A stretch of DNA of 64,000 nucleotides from the NCBI GenBank assembly GCA_020137815.1, contig CM035355.1:62001-126000 (forward strand), read 5' to 3'. Source of the stretch: Hormiphora californensis (taxonomy: Eukaryota; Ctenophora; Tentaculata; Cydippida; Pleurobrachiidae). The first letter of the stretch is position 1. Each line of letters starts with the position of its first letter. Position numbers and translations under genes: made by a program. The notes below the pieces were generated by a model. It saw only the letters and a list, made by a program, of their open reading frames with translations. It was not told where the DNA came from and did no database searches. Shown piece after piece: positions 31,918 through 41,152 of the stretch.

Positions 31918-33426
31918 TCTGACCCTACTAGACACCCAAAGACCCTCCCAGATAGCCCTGTGACCCTCGCAGATACCCCTCTGACCCTATTAGATACCCT
32001 AAGACCCTCTGAGATACCCCTCTGACCCTATTAGATACCCTAAGACCCTCCCAGATACCCCATGACCCTACTAGATAGCCCTCTGACCCTCCCAGATAGC
32101 CCTCTGACCCTCCCAGATACCCCACTGACCCTACTAGATACCCATCTGACCGTGCCATATATTCCCCTCTGACCCTCCTAGATAGCCCTCTGACCCTCCC
32201 AGATAGCCCTCTGACCCTAACTGATACCCCTCTGACCCTATTAGATATCCTCTGACCCTCCCAGATAACCCTCTGACCCTCCCAGATAGCCCTCTGACCC
32301 TCCCAGATACCCCTCTGACTCTCCCAGATAGCCCACTGACCCTACTATATACCCATCTGACCGTCCCATATACCCCTCTGACCCTCCTAGATAGCCCTCT
32401 GACCCAATCTGATACCTCTCTGACCCTATTAGATATCCTCTGACCCTCCCAGATAACCCTCTGACCCTCCCAGATAACCGTCTGACACTCCCAGCTACCC
32501 CTCTGACTCTACTAGATACCCATCCGACCCTCGCAGATAACCCTCAAACCGTCTCAGATACCCCTCTGGCCCTCCCAGACAACCTCATAAGGCCTTAGAC
32601 CATGCTAGATACCTCTCAAACCCCGTTAGATAACCGTCTGATCCTACTAGATACCATAGTCCCTCCCAGATACCCCACTGACAGTGCTTCGCACTAGGCA
32701 GCGTCCTGGTAGAAGAAGATACCCCTCTGATCCTACCTGATACCCCTCTGACCCTATTAGATTCCCTATGACCCTCCCAGACAATTGCCCTTATCGTCTT
32801 CCCAACCCGTAGGCCGTGCTTTGGGAGGACCAGAGGGGTATCTGGAAGGGCCTTAGAGTATCTAATAGGGTCAGAGGGGTATCAGGTAGGACCAAAGGGG
32901 TATCTTCTTCTACGAGGAGTGGCTAGTGTGGAGCACTCTCAGGGGGGAATCCGGGTATCTGGGAGGGACTAGGGTATCTAGTAGTATCAGAAGGTTATCT
33001 GGTGGGGTTTGAGGGGTATCTAGCATGGTCTACAGGTCAGAGGGGTATATGGGACGGTCAGATGGGTATATAGTAGGGTCAGTGGGGTATCTGGGAGGGT
33101 CAGAGGGGTATATATGGCACGGTCAGATGGGTATCTAGTAGGGTCAGTGGGGTATCTGGGAGGGTCAGAGGGCTATCTGGGAGGGTCAGAGGGCTATCTA
33201 GTAGGGTCAGGGGTATCTGGGAGGGTCTTAGGGTATCTAATAGGGTCAGAGGGGTATCTGCGAGGGTCACAGGGCTATCTGGGAGGGTCTTTGGGTGTTT
33301 AGTAGGGTCAGAGGGCTATCTGGGAGGGTCAGAGGGGTATCTGGGAGGATCAGAGGGTTATCTGGGAGGGTCAAAGGGGTACCTGGGAGGGTCAGAGGAG
33401 TATCTAGTAGGGTCTGAGGGGTATCA
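31918..33426. repeat. Inverted minisatellite, unit about 21 bp
   Basis: About 40 copies of GACCCTCCCAGATACCCCTC-like units run in one orientation up to about 32790, then about 28 copies run in the opposite orientation from about 32830. Spacer sequence with TTCGTC and CCGTAGG lies between. Units vary (CTCCCAGATA, CTACTAGATA, CTATTAGATA). Long reading frames through it are by-products of the period being close to a multiple of three. Confidence 0.8.
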
Positions 33427-33542
33427 GGTACAGCTGTCTCACATTTCTCTTATCTATTTTGTATCTCGAGCAGCGCTCTGCATACTTGTACACCTGCTAG
33501 TGTTCCTGACCCAGTACACCTGTACTGGCCAACCAGTTCCAG

Positions 33543-34556
33543 ATGGATCGAGCGTTCTCAACATGGCAACATTCAGTTCCTGGCGACAATGCAGGCGTAG
33601 CGGACTTCATCCGGCTAGAGACCTCAATCCTGGCTACTATGAGAAGAATCGGGGGCTACCCTGACTCCAACAAGGAGGGTGGTGAATTTGATCCCAACAA
33701 GATCACTACCAGCAAACTATCGAGTCTTGACACCAACAAGAAGGTAAAGTTGATTGCAGACATGGCCGGTCTGCTCTGGTTCCGAGCTCTGCCCCTGTCG
33801 AAGTTAGCTAGAAAACAGTTTGAGCTAGTGGAAGAGAAACCAAATCTTGACGAGTCTAAGGAGAAGGTGGAGAAACTACTGGGACACTTAGAGCACACCA
33901 GAGACCGTCTCGACACTGTCAAGGACGAGCTACTGGAGCGTGACAGGAAAATGATCACCCTTCAAGAAGAGATTAGTGCCCTAAAAGACTCCATTATCTC
34001 GATGAAGGATTCTCAACTGGAGAGTAGCATCAATGCTGTCCAGACTGTTGTAAAAGAGGAAATGAACAGCTATTCATCTGCCCTTCAGACCGCTGCTACC
34101 AACATGAAGCAGACGTGTGTATCTGCTCTAGCTCCCACCAAGATACGTGCTGCCCTGGCCAGCGCCACAGTTGACCGTTCTGCAAATCTAATAGTCTATG
34201 GTCTAGCCGAGAACAATGATGACAGCGACTCTACCAGGGTAAAGGAATTGTTTCAGAATTTGGCCGAGGCACATGTTTTGGTGGAGGTTGATAGACTGGG
34301 GAGGAGGCGTGATGAGCATGTGCGTCCTGTTCGTGTGGTATTGAGGAGCAGGGAAGTAGCTAGGACCATTTTGGGCAAATCTGCTCAGCTGAGGGACTCC
34401 GATACTCATCAGTCTGTATACATTTCCCCAGACAGAACTCTAGAAGAAAGGGCTGAAAGGAGGGATCTTGTTGCCAGAATGAGAGAGAAGAGGGAGAAAG
34501 AGCCAGAGAAGGTTTTTAGAATCAGGAGAGGCTCTGTTATCGAGATCAATGAGTGA
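33543..34556 (+). CDS. ORF1-type RNA-binding protein of a non-LTR element (family A)
   Basis: 337 residues. An N-terminal helical region contains ADMAGLLWFRALPLSKLARK (about 72-91). A long charged coiled coil spans about 95-190 (heptads in EKVEKLLGHLEHTRDRL, KMITLQEEISALKDSI). An RRM-like domain begins NLIVYGLAE (about 214) and continues to RPVRVVLRSRE. The C-terminal domain has YISPDRTLEERAERRDLV (about 292) and ends RIRRGSVIEI. This is the trimeric-chaperone layout of L1 ORF1p-like proteins, which coat the element's RNA and help strand annealing during reverse transcription. The frame is fully intact. Broken relatives are at 52156-52781 and on the minus strand of 60.1-62.4 kb. No partner RT is adjacent. 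Confidence 0.85.
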   Translation: MDRAFSTWQHSVPGDNAGVADFIRLETSILATMRRIGGYPDSNKEGGEFDPNKITTSKLSSLDTNKKVKLIADMAGLLWFRALPLSKLARKQFELVEEKPNLDESKEKVEKLLGHLEHTRDRLDTVKDELLERDRKMITLQEEISALKDSIISMKDSQLESSINAVQTVVKEEMNSYSSALQTAATNMKQTCVSALAPTKIRAALASATVDRSANLIVYGLAENNDDSDSTRVKELFQNLAEAHVLVEVDRLGRRRDEHVRPVRVVLRSREVARTILGKSAQLRDSDTHQSVYISPDRTLEERAERRDLVARMREKREKEPEKVFRIRRGSVIEINE

Positions 34557-34595
34557 GTGATTTTATGTGTGAGAAGGGGAGAGACTTATCCTGCA

Positions 34596-34786
34596 TTTTC
34601 GGAACGTGTTCGTCTCACCATTGCGCGTCGCATGCTGTACCAAACCCGAGTGAACAAGCTAACAATAGTGCAATTACATGCGCGCGATGTACTATATCGC
34701 ATGGAAGTTCACTATTGTTAGCTCGCTCACCCGGGCTAGCTCCTGCACCCGCGACGCGCAATGCCGAGACGAACACGCTCCGAAAA
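34596..34786. mobile_element. 191-bp hairpin MITE in the family A 3' UTR
   Basis: Ends TTTTCGGAACGTGTTCGTCT and complement. The other family A copies lack it. The arms fold over nearly their full length, with GCTAACAATAGTG near the centre. No clear TSD. Confidence 0.6.
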
Positions 34787-35696
34787 GAGAGCATGAGCTG
34801 CTATATCGTGTATGTTCTTGTGCTCGGGCGAGAATGAGAACGAGAGAGGGAGACATGAGCTTTGATAAACCACTACATATTCACTTCATTTTACAGAATT
34901 TCTATAATTATTACCATTATTACCTTTGAAGTGTGAAACATATTGTTCGGACACGGTGGGTACCAGGGTGGGGCATCCTGGTAAACGCACACAAAAGACC
35001 TTACCCGTCTTCGTGCTATTAGCCTTGATGCGTCACTCTGTATCCCCACCCAGTTTTGTCCAGTGTGGCTGGTTTTCTTGACATTATATATTTAATTTCG
35101 GCACATGCCACTGCCAGCGGCAGTTTTGATTGATTGATTGATTGAGCTGGTACACTCATTTTCCGGGTCCAAAACTCCAATTTTTACGATTTTTCGAGAA
35201 TTAGTCGACTAATTATGTAATTATATCATCAGCAAATGGTTTGAGGGTAATTTTGACCTGCTCTACCCCCACTAACACGCGGTTTACGGTCGGGGTGAGT
35301 CATTTTCGGGTCCAAAACTCCAATTTTTACGATTTTTCGATAATTAGTATACTAATTATGTAATTATCTCATTAGCGAATGGTTTAATGATAAATTTGAC
35401 ATGCTCTACCCCCACTAACACGATGTTTCCGGTCGGAGTAGACCCTTTTTCCGGGACCAAAACTCCAATTTTCAAGATTTTTTATCCCCCCCTCACAGTA
35501 CTTGATGCGCATGCATATAAACCCGGAAATGGACCATCTGCCCTTCATCCCGAGCCGGACAAAACTTTTTGGTGTTTCTGGGGACCATTTGGGACACATT
35601 GGTGAAAGAATTGGCTGGTACCATTTTTTTCCAATTCTCAAGCCCCATGTTAAAGTGAATATATCGTGTCTGAATGAATGACCCTGTGATACACAC

Positions 35697-35790
35697 GTGC
35701 AACCGTACCGTGTAACCGTACCGTGTAACCGTACCGTGTAACCTACTGTGTAACCGAACCGTACTGTAACCGTACTATAACCGTCCGTAA
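35697..35790 (+). repeat. Tandem repeat of about 13 bp (CCGTGTAACCGTA)
   Basis: Four good and several degenerate units of GTAACCGTACCGT, then the array decays. Short-period minisatellite. Confidence 0.7.
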
Positions 35791-35792
35791 TA

Positions 35793-36305
35793 TCAGGAAC
35801 TCTCGCTAATAGCAGAACTGTATCTCGATCCTTGTTGGGCAAGGATCTGGACTGAATGAAGACTGGAGAAACACAAGAAATAAAAACTGTAAATAGATAA
35901 ACTACAATTGGTAGTAGGTAGTAGTCTCTTGATAGTGCGCTGGTTATCGCCCCCCTCCATCCTTCCTCTTCCTCCTTTATACCTCCTCGTAGCTCGGTCT
36001 GCAGTCATAACATCTTCTTTGATGTCCAAACAAGTCCTCGGTGTTGTGTCTGCAACTAGCGCATCTTCTAAACAATTATATCTTGACGTGGAGATTGATG
36101 ATGACGTGACTGCTCCGGCGCTGCATCTTAGATTGTAGATCTGACTTCGAGGTGACAAGACTCCTGCTGCGAGCATGCGTCTTCTTGACGTGGGGATTGA
36201 GTTGCTTCTATCTTCATTACTACTACTACTGGGTTGTGATCCTCTGTTGAGATCCTCTTCATAGGGTAACATGATCCTCTGTCTTGAATCAAGACAGAGG
36301 ATCAT
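35793..36305 (-). other. 170-codon minus-strand frame, possibly LTR-like or chance
   Basis: The frame is open for 170 codons but its product (serine/arginine-rich start, GGRGRMEGGD middle, hydrophobic near the end) matches nothing I know and shows no domain. A minus-strand TATAAAGG box lies near 35975. The frame starts inside the perfect palindrome at 36256-36320. This could be a solo LTR or a promoter fragment; I do not call a gene. Confidence 0.2.
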
Positions 36306-36320
36306 GTTACCCTATGAAGA
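36256..36320. repeat. Perfect 65-bp palindrome (32-bp arms)
   Basis: TCTTCATAGGGTAACATGAT... pairs without mismatch with the following 32 bases around a single central A. It would form a uniform hairpin or cruciform. It is not part of a longer inverted repeat that I can see. Confidence 0.85.
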
Positions 36321-36890
36321 CTCTTGATCCTCTAGGATAGTGCTCTGCACCCTTAACAGCATGCACATGCCACACATACATGCAATGTGACACTCTTTCT
36401 ATATACTGTCAAATATCTTCACACTCTTTCTCTCTTTCCACTGTAAAATGATCTCCGCTCTAAAACCATAACTCAACACCCATGCCCCTAACTACCGGTA
36501 ATTAGACGGTTCGAAACGAACAGATATTTTGATATTCAAATTCTTCCTCACCCCGCTTAAAGTGTCCCGATTCGGCATGGTATCACGTATCGGTTCGTCT
36601 AATTAGCAGCAAGACATGCGATAAGAGCACTGATTCGATAAACGATTCGGACGTGGTTGATATAGTACCTTAGAAAATTTTTATAACTTATTTTGAAATT
36701 ATTTTGAAATGACTTTCTTTTTCTAATCAGAAATGATCATGTAATCAATACATGGACATTGCATTTAACACTTAGAGGTGTTTTAGTATAGCATTTTGGA
36801 CAAAAATAGGGTTTTATGGGCCAAATATGCTCTACCCCGATTTAACGGACACCCCGATTTAACGGACAAAACCCTTTCCCCCAAGTAGTA

Positions 36891-36990
36891 GGAGACACTA
36901 GCGTGGTACACACAAAAAAATGTGCGCCACACACCTGTTATTTTAGGTATGTGGCACGCATTTTTTTGCGCGTACCACGCTAGTGTCTCC
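36891..36990. mobile_element. 100-bp hairpin MITE in the pogo-ended element
   Basis: Ends GGAGACACTAGCGTGGTAC and complement, with a short A-rich centre (CACAAAAAAATGTGCG...). It sits beside the right end of the 31261-37024 element, between its CCGATTTAACGGAC words. Confidence 0.6.
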
Positions 36991-37024
36991 CACTAAAGGG
37001 TGCCGTTAAGTCGGGGTCCGACTG

Positions 37025-37360
37025 TATTAAATCCGCAAAATGCACACCACTGGGGGCTGATACTTGCGTAATGCCTCACAGTGTTACTTTAAGTGTAGAC
37101 GCTTAACCGTGCAATATAAGTCTAAGAAATTAGACTTTTCCGGACCTCCTGGCTGTATGCAGATCTGTGTACTAGCGGTATCGACCCAAGGCCTAGAGTG
37201 TGATAAGATTTGTCAACCGACACAGGCCTCACGGGCTGTGAGTTATCGCTGTGACAAATTCGGAAGACCCACCTACTTCTACAGCTCCTTGCAGCAGTAG
37301 TAACCGAAGACCAGCCAGGGAGGCAGGTAAATTTCACCCATTGTCCTAACATACAAGACA
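37025..37360. repeat. Dispersed repeat of unknown type, right part of copy 1
   Basis: Continues the repeat interrupted at 31260; homologous to 63510-63840 (shared GCTAAGAAATTAG-like, AGCGGT..TCGACCCAAG, CTACAGCTCCTTG.AGCAG, AGTAACC.GAGACCAG). Minus-strand frames reading GEIYLPPWLVFGYYCCKEL look protein-like but I cannot place them. Confidence 0.6.
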
Positions 37361-37578
37361 CGCTGGTCTTTATTAAGCCGTGAATCAAAACTCTTCTTGT
37401 GGTGCCGGAACAGTTCGAGGGAAATGTGGAGCTTGCTCTGCAGAACACCAGGACTGAACCGGAGAACACCAACACTGTCCCTTTGTGTGGAGGGTAGTGG
37501 CGTGGAGTGATTATAATGGAGGTCGGCTGTCGACCTATGAAGGGGCAGCACAGTGGGCGGAATGATGGGAGGTGCTAA

Positions 37579-37609
<31 letters not shown>

Positions 37610-37830
37610 ATGTAATTATATTTATATTATTAACTTGTAGGCTTAATCGCAGACTTTTCGGAAACAAACTCGCTCAACTTTTTAGAGGGTAAAGAGCATG
37701 TCTATTATAATATGTGGTCAAAATTTCATATATATGGCCATATTGCCCCGGGTGGCCGTATTACCCCATTTTAACTCTACTCAAACTAATCAAAATTAGT
37801 TGGCAGGTGAGAAGGAGACGGACGGATAAA
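37361..37830. other. Spacer with a (CA)14 microsatellite
   Basis: A perfect CA/AC tract occupies 37579-37606. The rest is unrecognised apart from a GGCCATATTGCCCCGGGTGGCC patch (first 20 bases palindromic in part) near 37735. Confidence 0.4.
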
Positions 37831-38240
37831 GGGGCCCTAACACGGGGGATTACGGGGGCTCGAAAGGAGAGCCGGAATAGATCGCCTAAATAGATCGCAA
37901 AGTAGTATGTAAAATGGCCCCGCTGGGTTACGATTTTGGGAGTCACCAATGTATTCCATATATGGGCATGTGACGTCACATGACGTCACATGATGTCGCG
38001 TGTTTATGACGTCATGCTGTGACGCCATAGAATTTTGCATATCATTATGTATTCCATATACGTATGTATGCATACGTCATAATATGATTTCATGTGATTA
38101 ATTACGATTATGATGTGACGTCATCACATAATTGTATGCAATTAAGCATATCTTTGCATATTCCATTCAAAAGACTAAAATTCATACGTTCTGCTGGGGA
38201 AAGGGGCCCATTTTTTTGACCTAAATTTTTTATCTTTGCA
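37831..38240. repeat. TGACGTCA-rich repeat, left member of an inverted pair
   Basis: About 85-90 percent identical by eye to the reverse complement of 47380-47935, starting GGGGCCCT..ATTACGGGGGC and ending at TTTGACCTAAATTT in both. It holds four exact TGACGTCA palindromes (37971, 37981, 38007, 38116). Either two dispersed copies of a repeat about 0.45 kb long, or the TIRs of one 10.1-kb element. Confidence 0.65.
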
Positions 38241-38994
38241 TATTCTATTCTTTTTTATCGGGACAACATTTAGAATAGGTACGGCAACAATACAATTAAG
38301 AAAAATTTCACACACCCATCCCTTTACCAACGCAGGAAACAGAACCGCTATAATAGGCCACACCCAATAGTCCTACACACACTCCGCGAGGAATCACATA
38401 CCGGGCCGCTCTTCAGGGTGAGTCCTTCTCAACTCACTCAACACTCTCAATATCTGCTTTCCTCGCATTTCGTCTGTTTGCGCTATTCATCTGCCTTAAT
38501 CTCTGAAATTGATCATCGGTTCTGTTTAAAGGTTGACAAGATACCTAAAACTTTTCGGTTATCGTCTAATTTCGATTTATCATTAGTTTTAAGCTTTTTT
38601 TCAGAATTTTTTATCGTCTAGAAACAAATTCGAAATAGTATAGGGGTCTACCGATATTGTCAGCACTGTGTTTACTGGGCACACTCACTGCGTCTCGCAA
38701 ATAGAAATTCACGTTTCCGGTTCCTCAAAAGATAACGACTTGATCTTGGTTGCGTTGGATTGGTCTTTATAAGACCTTTCCAACGCTATTAAAACGGTTT
38801 CTGTTGTTATGTTCTAACCCTCCCTTTACATTTGTAAAGGAAGGATTACTAGTTAGATTTAGAAGTTTGTATCCTTTGTTTCTGCTGTAACTGGATCGTC
38901 AACAATTGATAGATCGGAAATATTGACGTCAGATATTTCGAGCAGGTTGGTGTCACTGCTGGTATCGGAGCGACCTACGGCAAGATTTAGGGCC
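38241..38994. other. Low-repeat stretch upstream of the family B retroelement
   Basis: AT-rich with no long ORF. A potential splice donor CAGGGTGAGT at about 38415 and a hairpin CTTTACA..TGTAAAG at about 38824-38840, whose extended form recurs at 56514-56543. A minus-strand frame (38859 to about 39110) ending in an acidic serine/aspartate-rich stretch could be a fragment of another protein. Confidence 0.35.
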
Positions 38995-40757
38995 GGGAGA
39001 AAGAAGCTGTTCAGTGTGGAAGAGAACGGAAAGCTCATTTCACCAGGGTTGCTTAGCAAGTGGGGATCCGATTTGTTAAGTGCGTGTTCAAAAAAATAAG
39101 GTCTAAATAGAATATTCTAAAATAACTCACACAAACCGAACACGCACCAAACAGTCCTTTTAATACTTAACAAACAACTCATGACCCGCGGTTCGTATTT
39201 TCTTCTTGGTTCCTTCTCTCTTCACTTCTACTCTTCACTTCTACTCTTCACTTCTACTCTTCACTTCTACTTCCTATCACGGTTGTTTCGTTGTATGTCT
39301 GCGTAGCACACCGTTCTTTGTGATTTAACCGATATGGAGAGTGAAAATGAAAGTGAAGATTCTGATCAAACCCAACTCATTGCCGATGAGATTGTCAACC
39401 TTGCCAGCAAATTCTCAGTGACAGTTGGAGGTCACACTTTGTCCTATGATAGTGTTATGTACAAGATTGAGAATAAAGACCTCATTTTTGGTACTTGTGG
39501 AGATCCTCGCATGGAGAAACAGAACAAAAAGAAGTTGCTTGAGTTGCTTGAAGAGTTGTCCCGTCTTCTTTTCTACAAGTGTCTCCCTGTTATTGACACG
39601 TTCAACCAACGAGTGATAATGACTAATGACGAGAAGCTAGTGAAGATTACTGAACTAGAGAAGGAGCTGCAAACGCACCAGAAAGATGTGATCCAGTTGC
39701 AAAAGAAAGTGATCCAGTTGCAAGACAAGGAGCTGAGTGCAGCCAAAGCAGTGGCCCAAACAGTGGAGAGAGAGATGAAGTCTTTTTCCTCCGTCGTGTC
39801 AAGTAACTGTGCAGCGGCAATGGCACCATCAAGGTTGCAGGCAGTGATTGAGCGAGCAGCAAAACCGCCTAAGAAGGATGAGGAAACTGACAGGAGCAGA
39901 AACATCATTTTCTACAACGTTGATGAAGAGGATGGCGAACAGGATACACCCGAAACTGCGAAGGTGGATCAAGAGTGTGCTGAGGAAATCGTTGGGACTC
40001 TAAACGAGAAGTTCAAGCTGTCTGATGTGAAGAGAATTGGCGTGAAGAGTAGTGACAAGGCGAGACCAATTGTGGCGACACTGTCATCGAGAGAGAATGT
40101 TGTGACTCTATTGAGGAAGGCTAAAGAGTTGAGAGAGACCGAGAACTTTTCTGTTATTTATCTTTCCCCAGATAGAACGTTTGAGGAGAGAGTGGAGAGA
40201 AAGAGAACAGTTGAGATTTTTAAGAAGTTGAAAGCAGACAATCCAACTAAACAATATGTGATAAGGAGAGGGGTCATAGAATGTGTGTGATATCGCCACA
40301 TTCCATCATTCTCACCCTCACATTCCACCTCATTCACCCTCACTACCCACTCATAGTCACATTCTCACTGTGTGCCCTACAAGCTTGTGGAGGTACTTGT
40401 ATCTCTTCGCATGGGGCCGGACAAGTGTGTTTTGTGTTTATTGAGTGGTTCATTTCCATTGTATTTGTCCAACTTTATATTTCTTCAGTTCAGTTCAGTT
40501 CTTCGTGCACCGGAGCCCGTCCCTGAGGGAGGGGTCGGTGTTGAGAAGGGGAAGTTCGATACAATGGGATGTATCAGGGAAAGGTGGGGAACTAAATTGG
40601 GTTCCCAAACGTACCAAAGGGTGTGGGAGATGTCAGGGAACTTCTTCTTTAGTTCATGCGGGCCTGCCCTTAGGGGCTGTTTCAACATTCTACCTGTAAC
40701 ATCTCAAATTAATTTGTTTAAAGTAGTGTTGAAAAGTTTGAAACTAGTGTTCTTTAA
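38995..40757 (+). mobile_element. ORF1-only non-LTR retroelement, family B, copy 1
   Basis: Leader from GGGAGAAAGAAGCTGTTCAG to the ATG at 39334, one ORF, then about 465 bp of 3' UTR ending TCTTTAA. Both outer portions recur head-to-tail in the deleted copy at 42166-42647. Just before the ORF a 14-bp unit (CTTCACTTCTACTC) repeats about four times (39228-39279). The 3' end carries CAAATTAATTTG and TTGAAAAGTTTGAAA, found again at 60882-60925 and in weaker form near 50340. No RT. Confidence 0.65.
39334..40290 (+). CDS. ORF1-type RNA-binding protein of a non-LTR element (family B)
   Basis: 318 residues, intact. An acidic N-terminus is followed by a helical segment LLELLEELSRLLFYKCLPVI (about 70-89) that corresponds to the AGLLWFRALPL segment of family A. 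A coiled coil spans about 102-150 (ITELEKELQTHQKDVIQLQ). An RRM-like domain begins RNIIFYNVDEED (about 188). The C-terminal domain shows YLSPDRTFEERVERKRT (about 275) and a final YVIRRGVIE. Same architecture as L1 ORF1p-like chaperones; expected to bind the element RNA. Sequence identity to family A is low apart from the last 60 residues, so it is a separate lineage. Confidence 0.83.
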   Translation: MESENESEDSDQTQLIADEIVNLASKFSVTVGGHTLSYDSVMYKIENKDLIFGTCGDPRMEKQNKKKLLELLEELSRLLFYKCLPVIDTFNQRVIMTNDEKLVKITELEKELQTHQKDVIQLQKKVIQLQDKELSAAKAVAQTVEREMKSFSSVVSSNCAAAMAPSRLQAVIERAAKPPKKDEETDRSRNIIFYNVDEEDGEQDTPETAKVDQECAEEIVGTLNEKFKLSDVKRIGVKSSDKARPIVATLSSRENVVTLLRKAKELRETENFSVIYLSPDRTFEERVERKRTVEIFKKLKADNPTKQYVIRRGVIECV

Positions 40758-41152
40758 AGTAAGAGTGGCGCGCCGTGTTTTCTCACAAAACTTAGTGGAT
40801 GAACGGGGAGTACCACCAGGACCATTGGTAAGGTATCGAAAATTTCCAATTCTGTCGCGTTCATTAGTTATGACGTAATATGTTCATTATTTCAACTTTT
40901 ATAAAACTGCTCTACAGAAAAGTCTGTGCATTGTGGATTGAAATGGATGCTTGCATCGTGTTCAGCGTCAAAAAATAGCCGGGGTACCAAATTTTGGTGT
41001 CTCTACCTTGTCTGTGACGCGAGATATCGAAAATCATCAAAAATGACCAAAGTGAGAGAAAGAGAGTTTGTTACAAGTGGGTGGCGCGCACAAACAACTA
41101 GCACCCAAAGATAACAATCTCTCTCTCGCCCATTTTGGTCGTTTTTGATAAT
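40758..41152. repeat. Spacer with a dispersed 120-bp repeat (40880-41015)
   Basis: The part with CTGTGCATTGTGGATTGAAATGG and TAGCCGGGGTACCAAATTTTG (within 20-base cores) recurs at 62580-62700. The remainder up to the palindrome at 41153 is unrecognised. Confidence 0.5.

Larger units (their letters stand above)
33433..35148 (+). mobile_element. ORF1-only non-LTR retroelement, family A, copy 1 (full length)
   Basis: A 110-bp leader, one complete ORF, a 3' UTR and a (TTGA)n tail; a putative 6-bp duplication GGTACA lies at 33427-33432 and 35149-35154. The 3' UTR (from about 34925: GTTCGGACACGGTGGGTACC) recurs with the same tail at 52910-53119 and inverted at 56683-56880. There is no ORF2 or RT between the ORF1 stop and the tail in any of the three copies. 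A 191-bp MITE interrupts the 3' UTR. Confidence 0.75.
31458..35640. repeat. Large palindrome with arms of about 460 bp
   Basis: 31458-31920 is the reverse complement of about 35159-35640 (for example ATGGTACCAGCCAATT and GTTTTGTCCGGCTCGGGAT). The inner part of each arm holds direct repeats of a 140-bp unit with TTAGTGGGGGTAGAGCA. The middle is the inverted minisatellite. The right arm is separated from it by the retroelement at 33433-35148. Confidence 0.7.
31261..37024. mobile_element. pogo-ended 5.8-kb composite element
   Basis: Left end CAGTCGGACCCCGATTTA, right end complementary, TA on both sides (31259-31260, 37025-37026). The flanking repeat has an unoccupied second copy (TA at 63510-63511), which shows that the whole 5.8 kb is one insertion or a nest grown inside one. 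Sub-terminal CACGTCCGAATCG blocks occur on both sides (31387, 36640). Inside are a 4.2-kb palindrome, an inverted minisatellite, an ORF1-only retroelement, a possible LTR-like segment and hairpins. No transposase found. Confidence 0.7.

Noticed and set aside
31928-33302. Glycine-rich frames (GYLGGSEGYLVGS-like) in the minisatellite
   Set aside because: The 21-bp unit is a multiple of three, so any frame without a stop stays open; no start context or neighbouring gene supports a protein.
37279-37602. 107-codon minus-strand frame beginning in a (TG)n run
   Set aside because: The start lies in the CA microsatellite and the rest follows a dispersed repeat; kept only as a remark on that repeat.
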